From contig CAWDLZ010000002.1 in the NCBI GenBank assembly GCA_963803265.1, positions 62,001 through 126,000 of the forward strand: a stretch of 64,000 nucleotides of DNA. Reading direction: 5' to 3'. This stretch comes from CAIKMD01 sp963803265. GTDB taxonomy: Bacteria > Pseudomonadota > Alphaproteobacteria > ATCC43930 > CGMCC-115725. The notes below the pieces were generated by a model that was given only the letters and a program-made list of their open reading frames with translations, searched no databases and was not told the DNA's origin. Below are positions 55,403 to 64,000 of this stretch, piece by piece. Position 1 is the stretch's first letter. Each line of letters begins with the position of its first letter. The position numbers and the translations under genes were made by a program.

Positions 55403-57389
55403 ATGACTGCGGAAGACTTGGCCCACGCTCCAATCGCTGCTCCCGTCGCCATCACGTTGCCGGACGGCGCGGTGCGCCGTTTCCCCGGACCGGTGACCGG
55501 CGGCGAGATCGCGGCGGCGATCGGTCCCGGCCTCGCCAAGGCGGCGCTCGCGATCAAGGTCGACGGGCGGTCCAAGGACCTTTCGGCGCGCGATCGACCG
55601 CGACGCCAAGGTCGCGATCGTCACCCGCGACAATCCCGAGGCGCTGGAAATCATCCGCCACGACGCCGCGCATGTCATGGCCGAGGCGGTGAAGGAGCTC
55701 TATCCCGGGACCCAGGTGACCTTCGGCCCCGCGACCGAGACCGGCTTCTATTACGACTTCGCGCGCGACGACGCCGTTCACGCCCGAGGATCTCGACGCG
55801 CATCGAGGCGCGCATGCACGAGATCGTCGACCGCGACGAGACCATCGCGCGCGAGGAATGGGAGCGCGACGCGCGCGGTCGCGTTCTTCGCCGGGCTCGG
55901 CGAGAAATACAAGGCGGAGTGGATCGACGAGATCCCGAAGGGCGAGGCGATCAGCCTCTACCGCCAGGGCGAGTTCGTCGATCTCTGCCGCGGCCCGCAT
56001 CTGCCCTCGACCGGCAAGCTCGGCCATGCCTTCAAGCTGACCAAGGTCGCCGGCGCCTATTGGCGGGGCGACGCGCGCAACGCCCAGCTGCAGCGCATCT
56101 ACGGCACCGCCTGGGCCACCGAGAAGGAGCTGAGGCAATATCTCTTCCAGCTCGAGGAAGCCGAGAAGCGCGACCACCGCCGCATCGGGCCGCGAGCTCG
56201 ACCTCTTCCATCAGCAGGAAGAGGCGGTGGGCAGCGGTGTTCTGGCATCCGAAGGGCTGGACGCTCTACCGCACCATCGAGACCTATATCCGCCGCCGGC
56301 TCGAGCGCGCCGGCTATGTCGAGGTGAAGACGCCGCAACTGCTCGACCGCTCGCTCTGGGAAGCCTCCGGCCATTGGGAGAAATTCCGCGAGCACATGTT
56401 CACCATCGAGGATGTCGGCGAGAAGCGCGTCCTCGCGGTGAAGCCGATGAACTGCCCGTGCCACGTCCAGATCTTCCGGCAGCAGCTTGCACTCCTACCG
56501 CGAGCTGCCGCTGCGCATGGCCGAGTTCGGCTCCTGCCATCGCAACGAGCCCTCGGGCGCGCTGCACGGCATCATGCGCGTGCGCGCCTTCACCCAGGAC
56601 GACGCGCATATCTTCTGCACCGAGGACCAGATCACGGCGGAGAGCATCGCGTTCTGCGATCTGCTGTACAAAGCGTCTATCGCGATTTCGGCTTCAAGGA
56701 TGTCAGCGTCAAATTCTCCGACCGGCCGCCGACCCGCGCCGGCTCGCGACGAGGTCTGGGACAAGGCCGAGGCGGCGCTCAAGGCGGCGATCGCGGCGGC
56801 CGGGCTTCCCTACGCGCTCAACCCGGGCGAGGGCGCGTTCTACGGGCCGAAGCTCGAATTCGTGCTGCGCGACGCCATCGGCCGCGACTGGCAGTGCGGC
56901 ACGCTGCAGGTCGACTTCGTGCTGCCCGAGCGGCTCGACGCCTCCTATATCGGCGAGGACGGGCAGCGTCACCGCCCGGTCATGCTGCACCGCGCGATCC
57001 TCGGCTCGATCGAGCGCTTCATCGGCATCCTGATCGAGCAATATGCCGGGCGCTTCCCGCTCTGGCTCGCGCCGGTCCAGGCCTGGTGCTCGACCATCAC
57101 CTCGGACGCCGAACGCTTATGCCGAGACCGTGCGCGCCGCGCTGCGCCGCCGCCGGCCTGCGCGTCGAGACCGATCTTTCCAACGAAAAGATCAACTACA
57201 AGGTCCGCGAGCACAGCCTGGCCAAGATCCCGGCGCTCCTCGTCGTCGGCAAGCGCGAGGCGCAGGAAGGCGACCGTCGCGCTGCGCCGGCTTGGCGGCA
57301 AAGATCAGGAAAATCTTGCGCTCGGCACGGCCATCGCTAGATTGAAGCAAGAGGCTCAAGCGCCTTCGGGCGCGCCTGCCACAACTTAA
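55403..57389 (+). CDS. thrS: Threonyl-tRNA synthetase (about 12 indels)
   Basis: Class II synthetase of about 658 aa when corrected. TGS domain (ITLPDGAVRRFPGPVTGGEI), editing domain (HDAAHVMAEAVKELYPGTQV), catalytic motif 1 region, motif 2 (MAEFGSCHRNEPSGALHGIMRVRAF in two parts), zinc ligands Cys/His in MNCPCHVQIF, motif 3 near VMLHRAILGSIERF, and the anticodon domain (VGKREAQEG) are all present but in changing frames. Insertions fall near 55592, 55776, 55800, 55874, 56190, 56236, 56489, 56746, 57118, 57148 and 57272, with one deletion near 56672; net correction gives 659 codons. The 645-codon open frame covering much of the region is not the product. Confidence 0.88.
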
Positions 57390-57400
57390 GGAGGAACCGC

Positions 57401-57946
57401 ATCCCCCCCAGACCACCCCAGACGGCGACGCCGCCCCGCAGCGAAGGCCCGCGCGTCAATGAAGAGATTTTCTCGCAAGAGCGTTCGTCTCGTCGACGAA
57501 CGCGGCCAGATGATCGGAGTCGTGCCTCGGAGCGATGCGTTGACCCGCGCGCTGGAGGCGGGCCTCGATCTCGTCGAGGTCTCCCCCGGCGCCGATCCGC
57601 CGGTCGTGCAAAATCCTCGATTTCGGGAAATTCAAATACGAGGAGCAAAAGCGCAAGAACGAGGCGCGCAAGAAGCAGAAGGTGATCGAGGTCAAGGAGA
57701 TCAAGCTGCGTCCCGGCATCGACGATCACGATTACGACGTCAAGATGCGAAGCATGAAAGCCTTCATCGAGGAAGGCGACAAGGTCAAGGTCACGATGCG
57801 CTTCCGCGGCCGCGAGCTCGCTCACCAGGAACTCGGCATGAACGTGCTGATGCGGGTCAAGGACGATCTCGATCCAGTGGCGAAAATCGAGTCAGCATCC
57901 GCGCATGGAAGGCCGCCAGATGACGATGGTGATGTCGCCCAAATAG
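57401..57946 (+). CDS. infC: Translation initiation factor IF-3 (ATC start; three +1 indels)
   Basis: About 180 aa after correction. Corrected sequence has GPRVNEEIFSQEVRLVDERG, LVEVSPGADPPVCKILDFGK, KEIKLRPGIDDHDYDVKMRS and ends EGRQMTMVMSPK. The start is placed at ATC 57401, 6 bp after AAGGAGG and in frame with VNEEI; no ATG/GTG/TTG lies in that frame. A non-standard start is the known device by which IF-3 limits its own synthesis. Extra bases near 57482 (C), 57606 (G) and 57892 (T); removal gives 182 codons less one, ending TAG 57944-57946. An ATG at 57459 would read in the wrong frame for the first part. Confidence 0.88.
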
Positions 57947-57960
57947 GCGGCGGCGAATCA

Positions 57961-58770
57961 ATGACGTTTCGGGGAAAGATCGTGCCGGGCCTCGTGGTCG
58001 CGCTGATCGCCGCTGCCGCGATCTATGGCGAATGGCATGGGCTGCCGTCCCACTCCCCAAAGCCCGAGCAAGGCGCCCAAGGCAACGCCGCGAGCGCGAG
58101 CGACGCGAACCCGCCGCCGCCCGTCCAGCAAGCGCCGGCTCCGCGTCGGGCGATCTCGCGCGGAGGCATCCAGCCATCGCAGATCGAGGCCAACAGCGGC
58201 AACGACCAAAAGCAGGATGTGAACGCGGGCGGTTTGGAAGCCAAGCCACCTGCCGACTACACGCCGTGGCTTGTCGGTTTCACCGCGCTCTTGGCCGGCG
58301 CGGCGTTCTGGCAAGTAGCGATCACGCGAAACAGCGCGCAGCGGCAGTTGCGGGCTTACATTTTCGTCAAGGCGACGACGGCCGTCGTTGCGAACGGCAA
58401 GACGAGATGCGAAGCGGTGGTGAAAAACTCCGGGCAAACGCCGGCTTATTCGGTGAGAGATCGTGTCGAGGTTTGGATCGATACATACCCGGATGCGGCA
58501 TCCCCGCCAGTTTTGAGCTCTGGCGATAACGAGCATCCGATCTGCATCGGCCCAACCGGAGAGGTCGTCGTCTGGAATGACGTCGATGTTTCCCCCGCCG
58601 ATCTGAAGGAGATCAGGGCCGAAAGAAAGGCGGTTTGGATGATCGCCGAAGTCACCTACGTCGATACGTTCGGGAAAAAATGGAAAACCGAGGTCAAGAC
58701 TTTCACGACCGGACGTGACATCGACGGGGAAGATCGGCAAATGAATACCAAGAATTATCAGGCGACCTGA
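57961..58770 (+). CDS. Hypothetical two-segment membrane protein between infC and rpmI
   Basis: A 269-aa ORF, free of indels, starting ATG 57961. Membrane segments are at about residues 8-23 (VPGLVVALIAAAAIYG) and 104-122 (WLVGFTALLAGAAFWQVAIT), with a Pro/Gln-rich linker (NPPPPVQQAPAPRRAISRGG) between and a ~150-aa soluble C-terminal domain (LRAYIFVKATTAVV, VKNSGQTPAYSVRDRVEVWI). Such domains occur in other alphaproteobacterial phage- or island-associated proteins, but I know no function. It interrupts the normally adjacent infC-rpmI-rplT genes. Confidence 0.75.
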   Translation: MTFRGKIVPGLVVALIAAAAIYGEWHGLPSHSPKPEQGAQGNAASASDANPPPPVQQAPAPRRAISRGGIQPSQIEANSGNDQKQDVNAGGLEAKPPADYTPWLVGFTALLAGAAFWQVAITRNSAQRQLRAYIFVKATTAVVANGKTRCEAVVKNSGQTPAYSVRDRVEVWIDTYPDAASPPVLSSGDNEHPICIGPTGEVVVWNDVDVSPADLKEIRAERKAVWMIAEVTYVDTFGKKWKTEVKTFTTGRDIDGEDRQMNTKNYQAT

Positions 58771-58817
58771 ATTCGCTCCATCGGATAGGCCCGTGCTCGT
58801 TCCAGGCGCCTGCGCCC

Positions 58818-58846
58818 TTGCCAATTTGGGTCTCGCCCGTTATAAC
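58818..58846 (+). promoter_or_regulatory. Promoter of rpmI-rplT-pheST
   Basis: TTGCCA (58818-58823), 17-bp spacer, TATAAC (58841-58846), 79 bp before rpmI. It would let the ribosomal and pheST genes be expressed independently of infC, from which they are separated by the hypothetical gene. Confidence 0.65.
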
Positions 58847-58924
58847 CCGCGCCTCGATCGGACGGCTGGCCTGAGGGCATGCCTCGCCGTCCTCCATCGC
58901 AAATCCTTCCGAGAGAGGACTGAA

Positions 58925-59128
58925 ATGCCCAAGATGAAAACGAAGAGCGGCGCCAAAAAGCGCTTCTCGCGCACCGCCACGGGCAAGATCAAGGCCGGGG
59001 TCGCGCATAAGCGCCACCGGCTCATCTCCAAGCCTCAGCAGATGAAGCGCAAGGCGCGCGGCACCGTGATCCTGCAGCCGGGCGACACCAGGCTCGTGCT
59101 CACCTACATGCCGTATTTGAGGGGGTGA
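58925..59128 (+). CDS. rpmI: 50S ribosomal protein L35
   Basis: A 67-aa basic protein, MPKMKTKSGAKKRFSRTATG start and GVAHKRHRLISKPQQMKRKA core. GAGAGGACTGAA precedes ATG 58925. Followed after 3 bp by rplT. Confidence 0.96.
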   Translation: MPKMKTKSGAKKRFSRTATGKIKAGVAHKRHRLISKPQQMKRKARGTVILQPGDTRLVLTYMPYLRG

Positions 59129-59131
59129 GCC

Positions 59132-59494
59132 ATGGCCCATGTCAAACGCGGCGTGACCGGGCATGCCCGTCACAAGAAGGTGCTCAATCTCGCCAAGGGC
59201 TATCGCGGCCGCGCGAAATCGAGCTTCCGCATCGCCATCGAGAAGGTCGAGAAGGGGCTGCGCTATGCCTATCGCGACCGGCGCCTGAAAAAGCGCAATT
59301 TCCGCGCGCTATGGATCCAGCGCATCAACGCCGGCGCGCGCGAGGCGGGCCTCACCTATTCGCAGCTCATCAACGGCCTGAAGCGCGCCGGGATCGAGCT
59401 TGACCGCAAGGTGCTCGCCGACCTCGCCGCGCGCGAGCCCCAAGCCTTCCAGGCGATCGTGGCCCAAGCACAAGCGGCGCTCGCCAAGGCCTAG
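59132..59494 (+). CDS. rplT: 50S ribosomal protein L20
   Basis: A 120-aa protein with VKRGVTGHARHKKVLNLAKG, RDRRLKKRNFRALWIQRINA and the C-terminal globular domain. Assembly protein of the 50S subunit and, in relatives, autoregulator of the rpmI-rplT message. No indels. Confidence 0.97.
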   Translation: MAHVKRGVTGHARHKKVLNLAKGYRGRAKSSFRIAIEKVEKGLRYAYRDRRLKKRNFRALWIQRINAGAREAGLTYSQLINGLKRAGIELDRKVLADLAAREPQAFQAIVAQAQAALAKA

Positions 59495-59505
59495 GGCCGG
59501 CGGCG

Positions 59506-60585
59506 ATGGATAGCCTCGACTCCATTCGCGACGATTTGCTGCGCCGGATCGCGGATTGCGACGGTCCCGAGGCGCTCGAGCAACTCCGCGTCGGCGCGTT
59601 GGGCCGCAGCGGGCAGGTCACGGCGCTGCTGAAGGGACTCGGCAGCCTCGGCCCCGACGAGCGCAAGGCGCGCGGCGCGGCGGTCAACCGTCTCCGCGAC
59701 GAGATCGAAGCGGCGCTCGGCGCGGCCAAGACGAGGCTCGATCAGGCGGCGCTTCTGCGCCGGCTTGCCGAAGAGCGCATCGACGTGACGCTGCCGGTGA
59801 AGTGCGACAGCGACGGCCGCATCCATCCGATCAGCCAGACCATCGACGAGATGGTGGCGATCTTCGGCGAGATGGGCTTCACCGTCGCCGAAGGCCCGCA
59901 TATCGAAGAGGATTTCTACAATTTCACCGCGCTCAACATTCCGCCCGAGCATCCGGCGCGGCAGGAGCACGATACCTTCTATCTGACCCCGCGCGCCGCC
60001 GACGGCAGCCGCAAGGTGCTGCGCACCCATACCTCGCCGGTGCAAATCCGCACCATGCTGGCGCAGAAGCCGCCGCTCCGCATCATCGTGCCCGGCCGCA
60101 CCTTTCGCAGCGACCACGACGCCACCCATTCGCCGATGTTCCACCAGGTCGAAGGGCTGGTGATCGACCGGCACATCCATATGGGGCATCTGAAGGGCTG
60201 CCTCGATCGAATTCTGCCGCGCCTTCTTCGATATCGACGATCTGCCGGTGCGCTTCCGGCCGAGCTATTTCCCCTTCACCGAGCCATCCGCCGAGGTCGA
60301 TATCGGCTGCTCGCGCGAGGGCGGCGGGTTGAAGATCGGCGCCGGCGCGGACTGGCTCGAAATTCTCGGCTGCGGCATGGTGCATCCGAAGGTGCTGGCG
60401 AATTGCGGCGTCGATCCGGCGGAATATCAGGGCTTCGCCTTCGGCATGGGGATCGAGCGCGTCGCCATGCTGAAATACGGCATTCCCGATCTGCGCACCT
60501 TCTACGACAGCGATCTGCGCTGGCTTCGGCATTACGGCTTCCTGGCGCTCGACCTGCCCTCGCTCGTCGACGGGCCGCGCGATGA
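59506..60585 (+). CDS. pheS: Phenylalanyl-tRNA synthetase alpha subunit (two indels)
   Basis: A 359-aa class II catalytic subunit. The N-terminal coiled coil, motif 1 (FTVAEGPHIEEDFYNFTALN), motif 2 (VPGRTFRSDHDATHSPMFHQ) and motif 3 (FGMGIERVAMLKYGIPDLR) are visible. An extra G near 60205 splits GCL / IEFCRAFFDIDDLPV; a missing base near 60573 (in the GGG run) brings the end back into frame with TGA 60583-60585, giving LVDGAAR. The two compensate, so the length is normal. Stop overlaps the pheT start. Confidence 0.92.
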   Translation: MDSLDSIRDDLLRRIADCDGPEALEQLRVGALGRSGQVTALLKGLGSLGPDERKARGAAVNRLRDEIEAALGAAKTRLDQAALLRRLAEERIDVTLPVKCDSDGRIHPISQTIDEMVAIFGEMGFTVAEGPHIEEDFYNFTALNIPPEHPARQEHDTFYLTPRAADGSRKVLRTHTSPVQIRTMLAQKPPLRIIVPGRTFRSDHDATHSPMFHQVEGLVIDRHIHMGHLKGCLDRILPRLLRYRRSAGALPAELFPLHRAIRRGRYRLLARGRRVEDRRRRGLARNSRLRHGASEGAGELRRRSGGISGLRLRHGDRARRHAEIRHSRSAHLLRQRSALASALRLPGARPALARRRAAR

Positions 60586-62994
60586 AGACGACGCTCGGCT
60601 GGCTGAAGACGCCATCTCGAAACCGGCGCCTCGCTCGAGGAGATCGGCGCAGCGCCTTGGTGATGCGCGGGCTCGAGGTCGAATGGCATCGAGAACCGCG
60701 CCAAGGATCTGGCACCTTTCCTCGTCGCGCGCGTCGTCTCGGCCGCGCCCGCATCCCAATGCCGACAAGCTGCAGCTCTGCTGGGTCGATACCGGCACGG
60801 ACGAGGTCAGGTCGTGTGCGGCGCGCCCAATGCCCGCGCCGGCATGCTCGGCGTCTTCGCGCCGCCCGGCGCGGTCATTCCACGCAGCGGCATGGTGCTG
60901 AAGGAGAGCCAGATCCGCGGCGTGCACTCGAACGGCATGCTGTGCTCGGGCTGACGAGCTCGGCCTCTCCGAGGATCGCGAAGGCATCATCGAGCTGCCG
61001 GCGGGGATGACGGTCGGCGACGGGCTTCGCCCAGGCGATGGGGCTCGACGATCCCGTCCTCGACATCAAGATGACGCCCAACCGCGCGCGATTGCCTGGG
61101 CGTGCGCGGCATCGCCCGCGATCTCGCCGCCTCCGGGCTCGGCCGGCTCGAAGCCGCTCGATACGAGCCCGGTGCCGGGGCAATTTCCCGTGCCCGATCG
61201 CGGTGCGGCTCGAAGGTCCCGACGACGCAGGCCTGTCCCGCTCTTCCTCGGCCGGCTGGTGCTGCGGCGTCGCCAACGGGCCGAGCCCGCGCTGGCTCCA
61301 GGACCGGCTCGCTGCGATCGGACTGCGGCCGATCTCGGCGCTGGTCGATGTCACCAATTTCCTGACCTTCGATCTCGACCGGCCGCTCCATGTCTTCGAC
61401 GCCGACAAGCTCGACGGCAACCTCGTCGTGCGCGGCGCGCGCGCCGGGCGAGAGGCTGGCGGCGCTCAACGGCAAGACCTATGCGCTCGATGACGAGATG
61501 ACGGTGATCGCCGACGACAGCGGCGTGCTCAGTCTCGGCGGCGTCATCGGCGGCGAGAGCAGCGGCTGCACCGAGGCGACGAGAAACGTCTTCATCGAGT
61601 CGGCGCTGTTCGATCCCGCGCGCACCGCCGCCACCGGCCGCAAGCTCGCGATCGAGAGCGATGCGCGCTATCGCTTCGAGCGCGGCATCGATCCGGAATT
61701 CGCCCGGCCCGGCATCGAGATCGCGACCCGGCTGATGCTCGAGCTCTGCGGCGGCGAGCCGAGTGCCATCGCATCGAGCGGCGCGGTGCCCGATTGGCGC
61801 CGCCGCATCGAGCTGGCGGGCGAGCCGGGCCGAGAGCCTGGGCGGCGTCTCGATCTGCCGGCCGCCGATCAGCGCGGCATCCTCGAGGCGCTGGGCTGCA
61901 CCGTCTTCGAGGCGGCGACGTCGTCCGGGTCGAGCCGCCGTCCTGGCGCGGCGACATCGAGGGCGAGGCCGATCTGGTCGAGGAGGTGCTGCGCATTCGC
62001 GGCTACCAGGCGATCCCTTCCGTGCCGCTGCACGCGCGAGGGCGCGCTGCCCAAGCCCGCGCTCTCTCCCGCTCAGCGCCGGGTCGGCTTCGTCCGCCGC
62101 GCCCTGGCTTCGCGCGGGCTCGTCGAGGCGGTCACTTTCTCGTTCATGGCCAAGGGTCACGCCGCGCTCTTCGGCGGCGGCTCGGAAGCGCTCACCCTGG
62201 CCAATCCGATCAGCGCCGATCTCGATCAAATGCGGCCCTCGGTGCTGCCCAATCTGCTCGCCGCGGCGCAGCGCAACGCCGATCGCGGGTTTCCCAATGG
62301 CGCGCTCTACGAGATCGGGCCGCTCTACCGCGATGACACGGCCGAGGGCCAATGGCAGATGGCGACCGGCATCCGCACCGGCCGCACCGGCGTCAAGCGC
62401 TGGGACGATCCCGGCCGCGATGTCGACGCGCTCCTGGCCAAGGCCGATGCCGGCGCTGCGCTGCAAGCGGCGGGCGTGCCCGCGGACGGTCTCCAGGTCT
62501 CGGCCGATCCGCCTTCCTGGTATCACCCGGGCCGCGCCGGCACGCTGCGCCAAGGCGCCAATGCGCTGGCGCATTTCGGCGAGCTTCATCCGGGCGTGCT
62601 GGCCGCGCTGGGGGTAGCCGCTCCGGCGGTTGGCTTCGAGGTCTTTCTCGACCGGATTCCGGCGCCGCGCGCGCGCCAGGGCAAGGCGCGGCCGCTGCTT
62701 TCGCTATCGGCGTTCCAGCCGGTCGAGCGCGATTTCGCCTTCGTCGTCGCGGAATCCGTCGCCGCCGACAGCCTGCTGCGCGCGGCGCGCGGGGTCGACA
62801 AAAAGCTCGTCGCCGACGTGCGCCTCTTCGATGTTTACCGGGGTAAGGGACTGGAGGCTGGCACGAAGTCGCTCGCCATCACGGTGGTGCTCCAGCCGAC
62901 CGAGGAAACCCTCACCGACGCGGCGATCGAGGCGTTCTCATCGAGGCTCGTCGCCGCGGTGGAGAAGGCGACCGGCGGAAAGTTGCGGGCGTAG
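60582..62994 (+). CDS. pheT: Phenylalanyl-tRNA synthetase beta subunit (about 18 indels)
   Basis: About 800 aa after correction, exactly the usual length. It starts MKTTLGWLKTHLETGASLEE and has the tRNA-binding domain (VVSAAPHPNADKLQLCWVDT), the B3/B4 domain (RPLHVFDADKLDGN, GGVIGGESSGCTEATRNVFI), the B5 domain with DLVEEVLRIRGY, and the C-terminal anticodon-binding domain. About 14 insertions and 4 deletions fall between 60612 and 62034 (for example near 60684, 60751, 61025, 61150, 61190, 61448, 61831); none occurs in the last 950 bp. ATG 60582 overlaps the pheS stop as ATGA. Confidence 0.9.
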
Positions 62995-63127
62995 CGGCTG
63001 AGATTTCCGCTGCCCGGCGGCGGGCGCCGAGGCTGCTCTCGTTATCTATGCAGCTGGTGCAGTACAGAGCGTGTTTTGCCTCCATGTTATCGGGAGTCAT
63101 CATTATAGACAATCTCCCCTAAGTATA

Positions 63128-63144
63128 TTAACGTGCGCCGTTAA
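63128..63144. promoter_or_regulatory. Palindrome upstream of the Fic gene
   Basis: TTAACG TGCGC CGTTAA, perfect 6-bp arms, immediately before the likely Fic start; the same bases also form a direct repeat TTAACGTG (63128, 63141). Could be an operator; untested. Confidence 0.35.
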
Positions 63145-63148
63145 CGTG

Positions 63149-64000
63149 GTGGAAATCTATGCCGATGGGGATGGTTCTCTTACACAAGCGGACCGCGCCG
63201 CTCGTGTGGGTCACTATGTGCGACAACCCACCGGATACCGGGCATTTATACCTGAACCGCTGCCGCCCAACCCGCCTGTAAGAATAGACGCCGAAATGCA
63301 GCGGCTGCTCTCAGAGGCCGACGGCGCGCTAGGGCGCCTCGATGGCTCGATCCAGACGCTCCCAAACCCGGATTTGTTCATCTTTATGTATGTCCGTAAA
63401 GAGGCGGTTCTATCGAGCCAGATCGAAGGCACGGAAGCCTCACTGAATGACATCATCAAAGCCGAGGCCAATCTTTTCGCTCCAGAGCGGCCGAATGAGG
63501 TGCGAGAGGTCACTAACTATACCGCCGCTATGAACTATGGCTTGGAGCGCCTCCAGGATCTGCCTCTCTCGATCCGATTGATCCTGGAAATCCACGCTCG
63601 CCTTATGCAAAAAGTACGCGGAAGTCGGGCCAATCCCGGTGAACTACGAACAAGCCAGAATTGGATTGGCCCGAGAGGGTGCACGTTGGCGGAGGCTAGG
63701 TTCGTTCCGCCTCCCCATGAGGAAGCGGCGAAGGCGCTTGGCGATCTGGAGGTGTTTCTACACGGAGACGACGACATCCCGCCGCTAATTCGAATCGGAT
63801 TGGCACACGCTCAATTCGAAACCATCCATCCTTTTCTCGATGGCAATGGCCGCGTCGGGCGATTGCTGATCACCTTTTTCCTCTGCAACAAAGGAATTCT
63901 TCAAAAGCCGGTTCTCTATCTGTCTGTGTACCTGAAAGCGAATCAGAGCGAGTACTACAACCGCCTTCAAGCCGTGCGGGACAAGGGCGAGTGGGAAGAG
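63149..64000 (+). CDS. Fic family protein (partial, runs off the window)
   Basis: An open frame of at least 284 codons to the window end. N-terminal domain (YVRQPTGYRAFIPEPLPPNP) with an inhibitory-type motif in LSSQIEGTEAS, matching S-x-x-x-E-G; catalytic core HPFLDGNGRVGRL near residue 225 is complete, so AMPylation activity is expected. The start is uncertain: GTG 63146, 63149 or 63206, none with a good ribosome-binding site. Convergent or divergent neighbours are outside the window. Confidence 0.8.
   Translation, partial: MEIYADGDGSLTQADRAARVGHYVRQPTGYRAFIPEPLPPNPPVRIDAEMQRLLSEADGALGRLDGSIQTLPNPDLFIFMYVRKEAVLSSQIEGTEASLNDIIKAEANLFAPERPNEVREVTNYTAAMNYGLERLQDLPLSIRLILEIHARLMQKVRGSRANPGELRTSQNWIGPRGCTLAEARFVPPPHEEAAKALGDLEVFLHGDDDIPPLIRIGLAHAQFETIHPFLDGNGRVGRLLITFFLCNKGILQKPVLYLSVYLKANQSEYYNRLQAVRDKGEWEE

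Noticed and set aside
55403..57340. 645-codon open frame over thrS
   Set aside because: It is in the ThrS frame only in patches; between the indels it reads wrong-frame Arg-rich sequence. The true product needs the corrections given for thrS.
55592..62034. Programmed +1 frameshifting as the cause of the frame breaks
   Set aside because: The codons before the breaks are of many kinds, with no slippery site or stop codon in common, and the breaks occur in unrelated genes and even in a transposase.

Overview
The window is GC-rich chromosomal DNA of an alphaproteobacterium. The evidence is gene content and order: the run aroA-cmk-rpsA-ihfB-lapA-pyrF-trpF-(gap)-trpB-trpA-accD-folC facing trxA-addA-addB, a FYDLN-type zinc-ribbon protein, an hsp20-DUF1150 pair, and kdsD-lptC-lptA-lptB-rpoN-ptsN. 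Genus cannot be told from the sequence; a soil or sediment Rhodospirillales-like or unplaced lineage is my guess.

Layout. 0-5.5 kb: addBA recombination genes, an IS1595-family element that supplies the last codons of addA, then trxA. 5.6-10.9 kb: a single-domain response regulator and a large PAS histidine kinase cut by an IS1182-family element with a perfect 4-bp target duplication. 10.9-12.5 kb: VOC protein and flavin monooxygenase. 12.5-26.0 kb: folC, accD, trpBA, then an AT-richer insert (HigBA toxin-antitoxin, an unknown gene, an IS1380-family transposase) that separates trpB from trpF, followed by pyrF, lapA, ihfB, rpsA, cmk and aroA. 26.0-31.1 kb: FYDLN protein, tRNA-Ala, three tandem paralogous periplasmic binding proteins without transporter genes, a histidine-rich small protein and a PhoH-like ATPase. 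31.1-37.2 kb: a flavin-dependent monooxygenase, the Anbu cluster (ATP-grasp, alpha-E, transglutaminase, Anbu protease) and a heat-shock pair behind a sigma-32-like promoter. 37.3-43.8 kb: ptsN, rpoN, lptBAC, kdsD, an RNase D-type nuclease and tRNA-Leu. 43.8-55.4 kb: complex-I-type epimerase, DUF924, GST and TPR proteins, an RND efflux pump with its adaptor, an SDR, a hydrolase and two glycosyltransferases. 55.4-63.0 kb: thrS, infC (apparent ATC start), an unknown membrane protein, rpmI, rplT, pheS, pheT. 63.1-64.0 kb: start of a Fic protein.

A striking property is the number of single-base indels, mostly +1 insertions, that break otherwise well conserved genes (addA, trxA, trpA, rpsA, kdsD, the RNase D gene, the RND pump, thrS, infC, pheS, pheT and others). 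Removing them restores full-length products of normal family length, so I treat them as probable assembly or sequencing errors and annotate each gene over its full span. They are very dense in thrS and the first 1.45 kb of pheT and absent from long stretches elsewhere. The two IS insertions (addA end, histidine kinase) and the trpF-trpB insert are real structural changes.

Functionally the window combines housekeeping (aromatic amino acid and pyrimidine synthesis, translation, LPS transport, nitrogen-type phosphotransferase and sigma-54 regulation) with accessory modules. The Anbu cluster, the orphan binding-protein triplet and the insert in the trp cluster are the most interesting of these.
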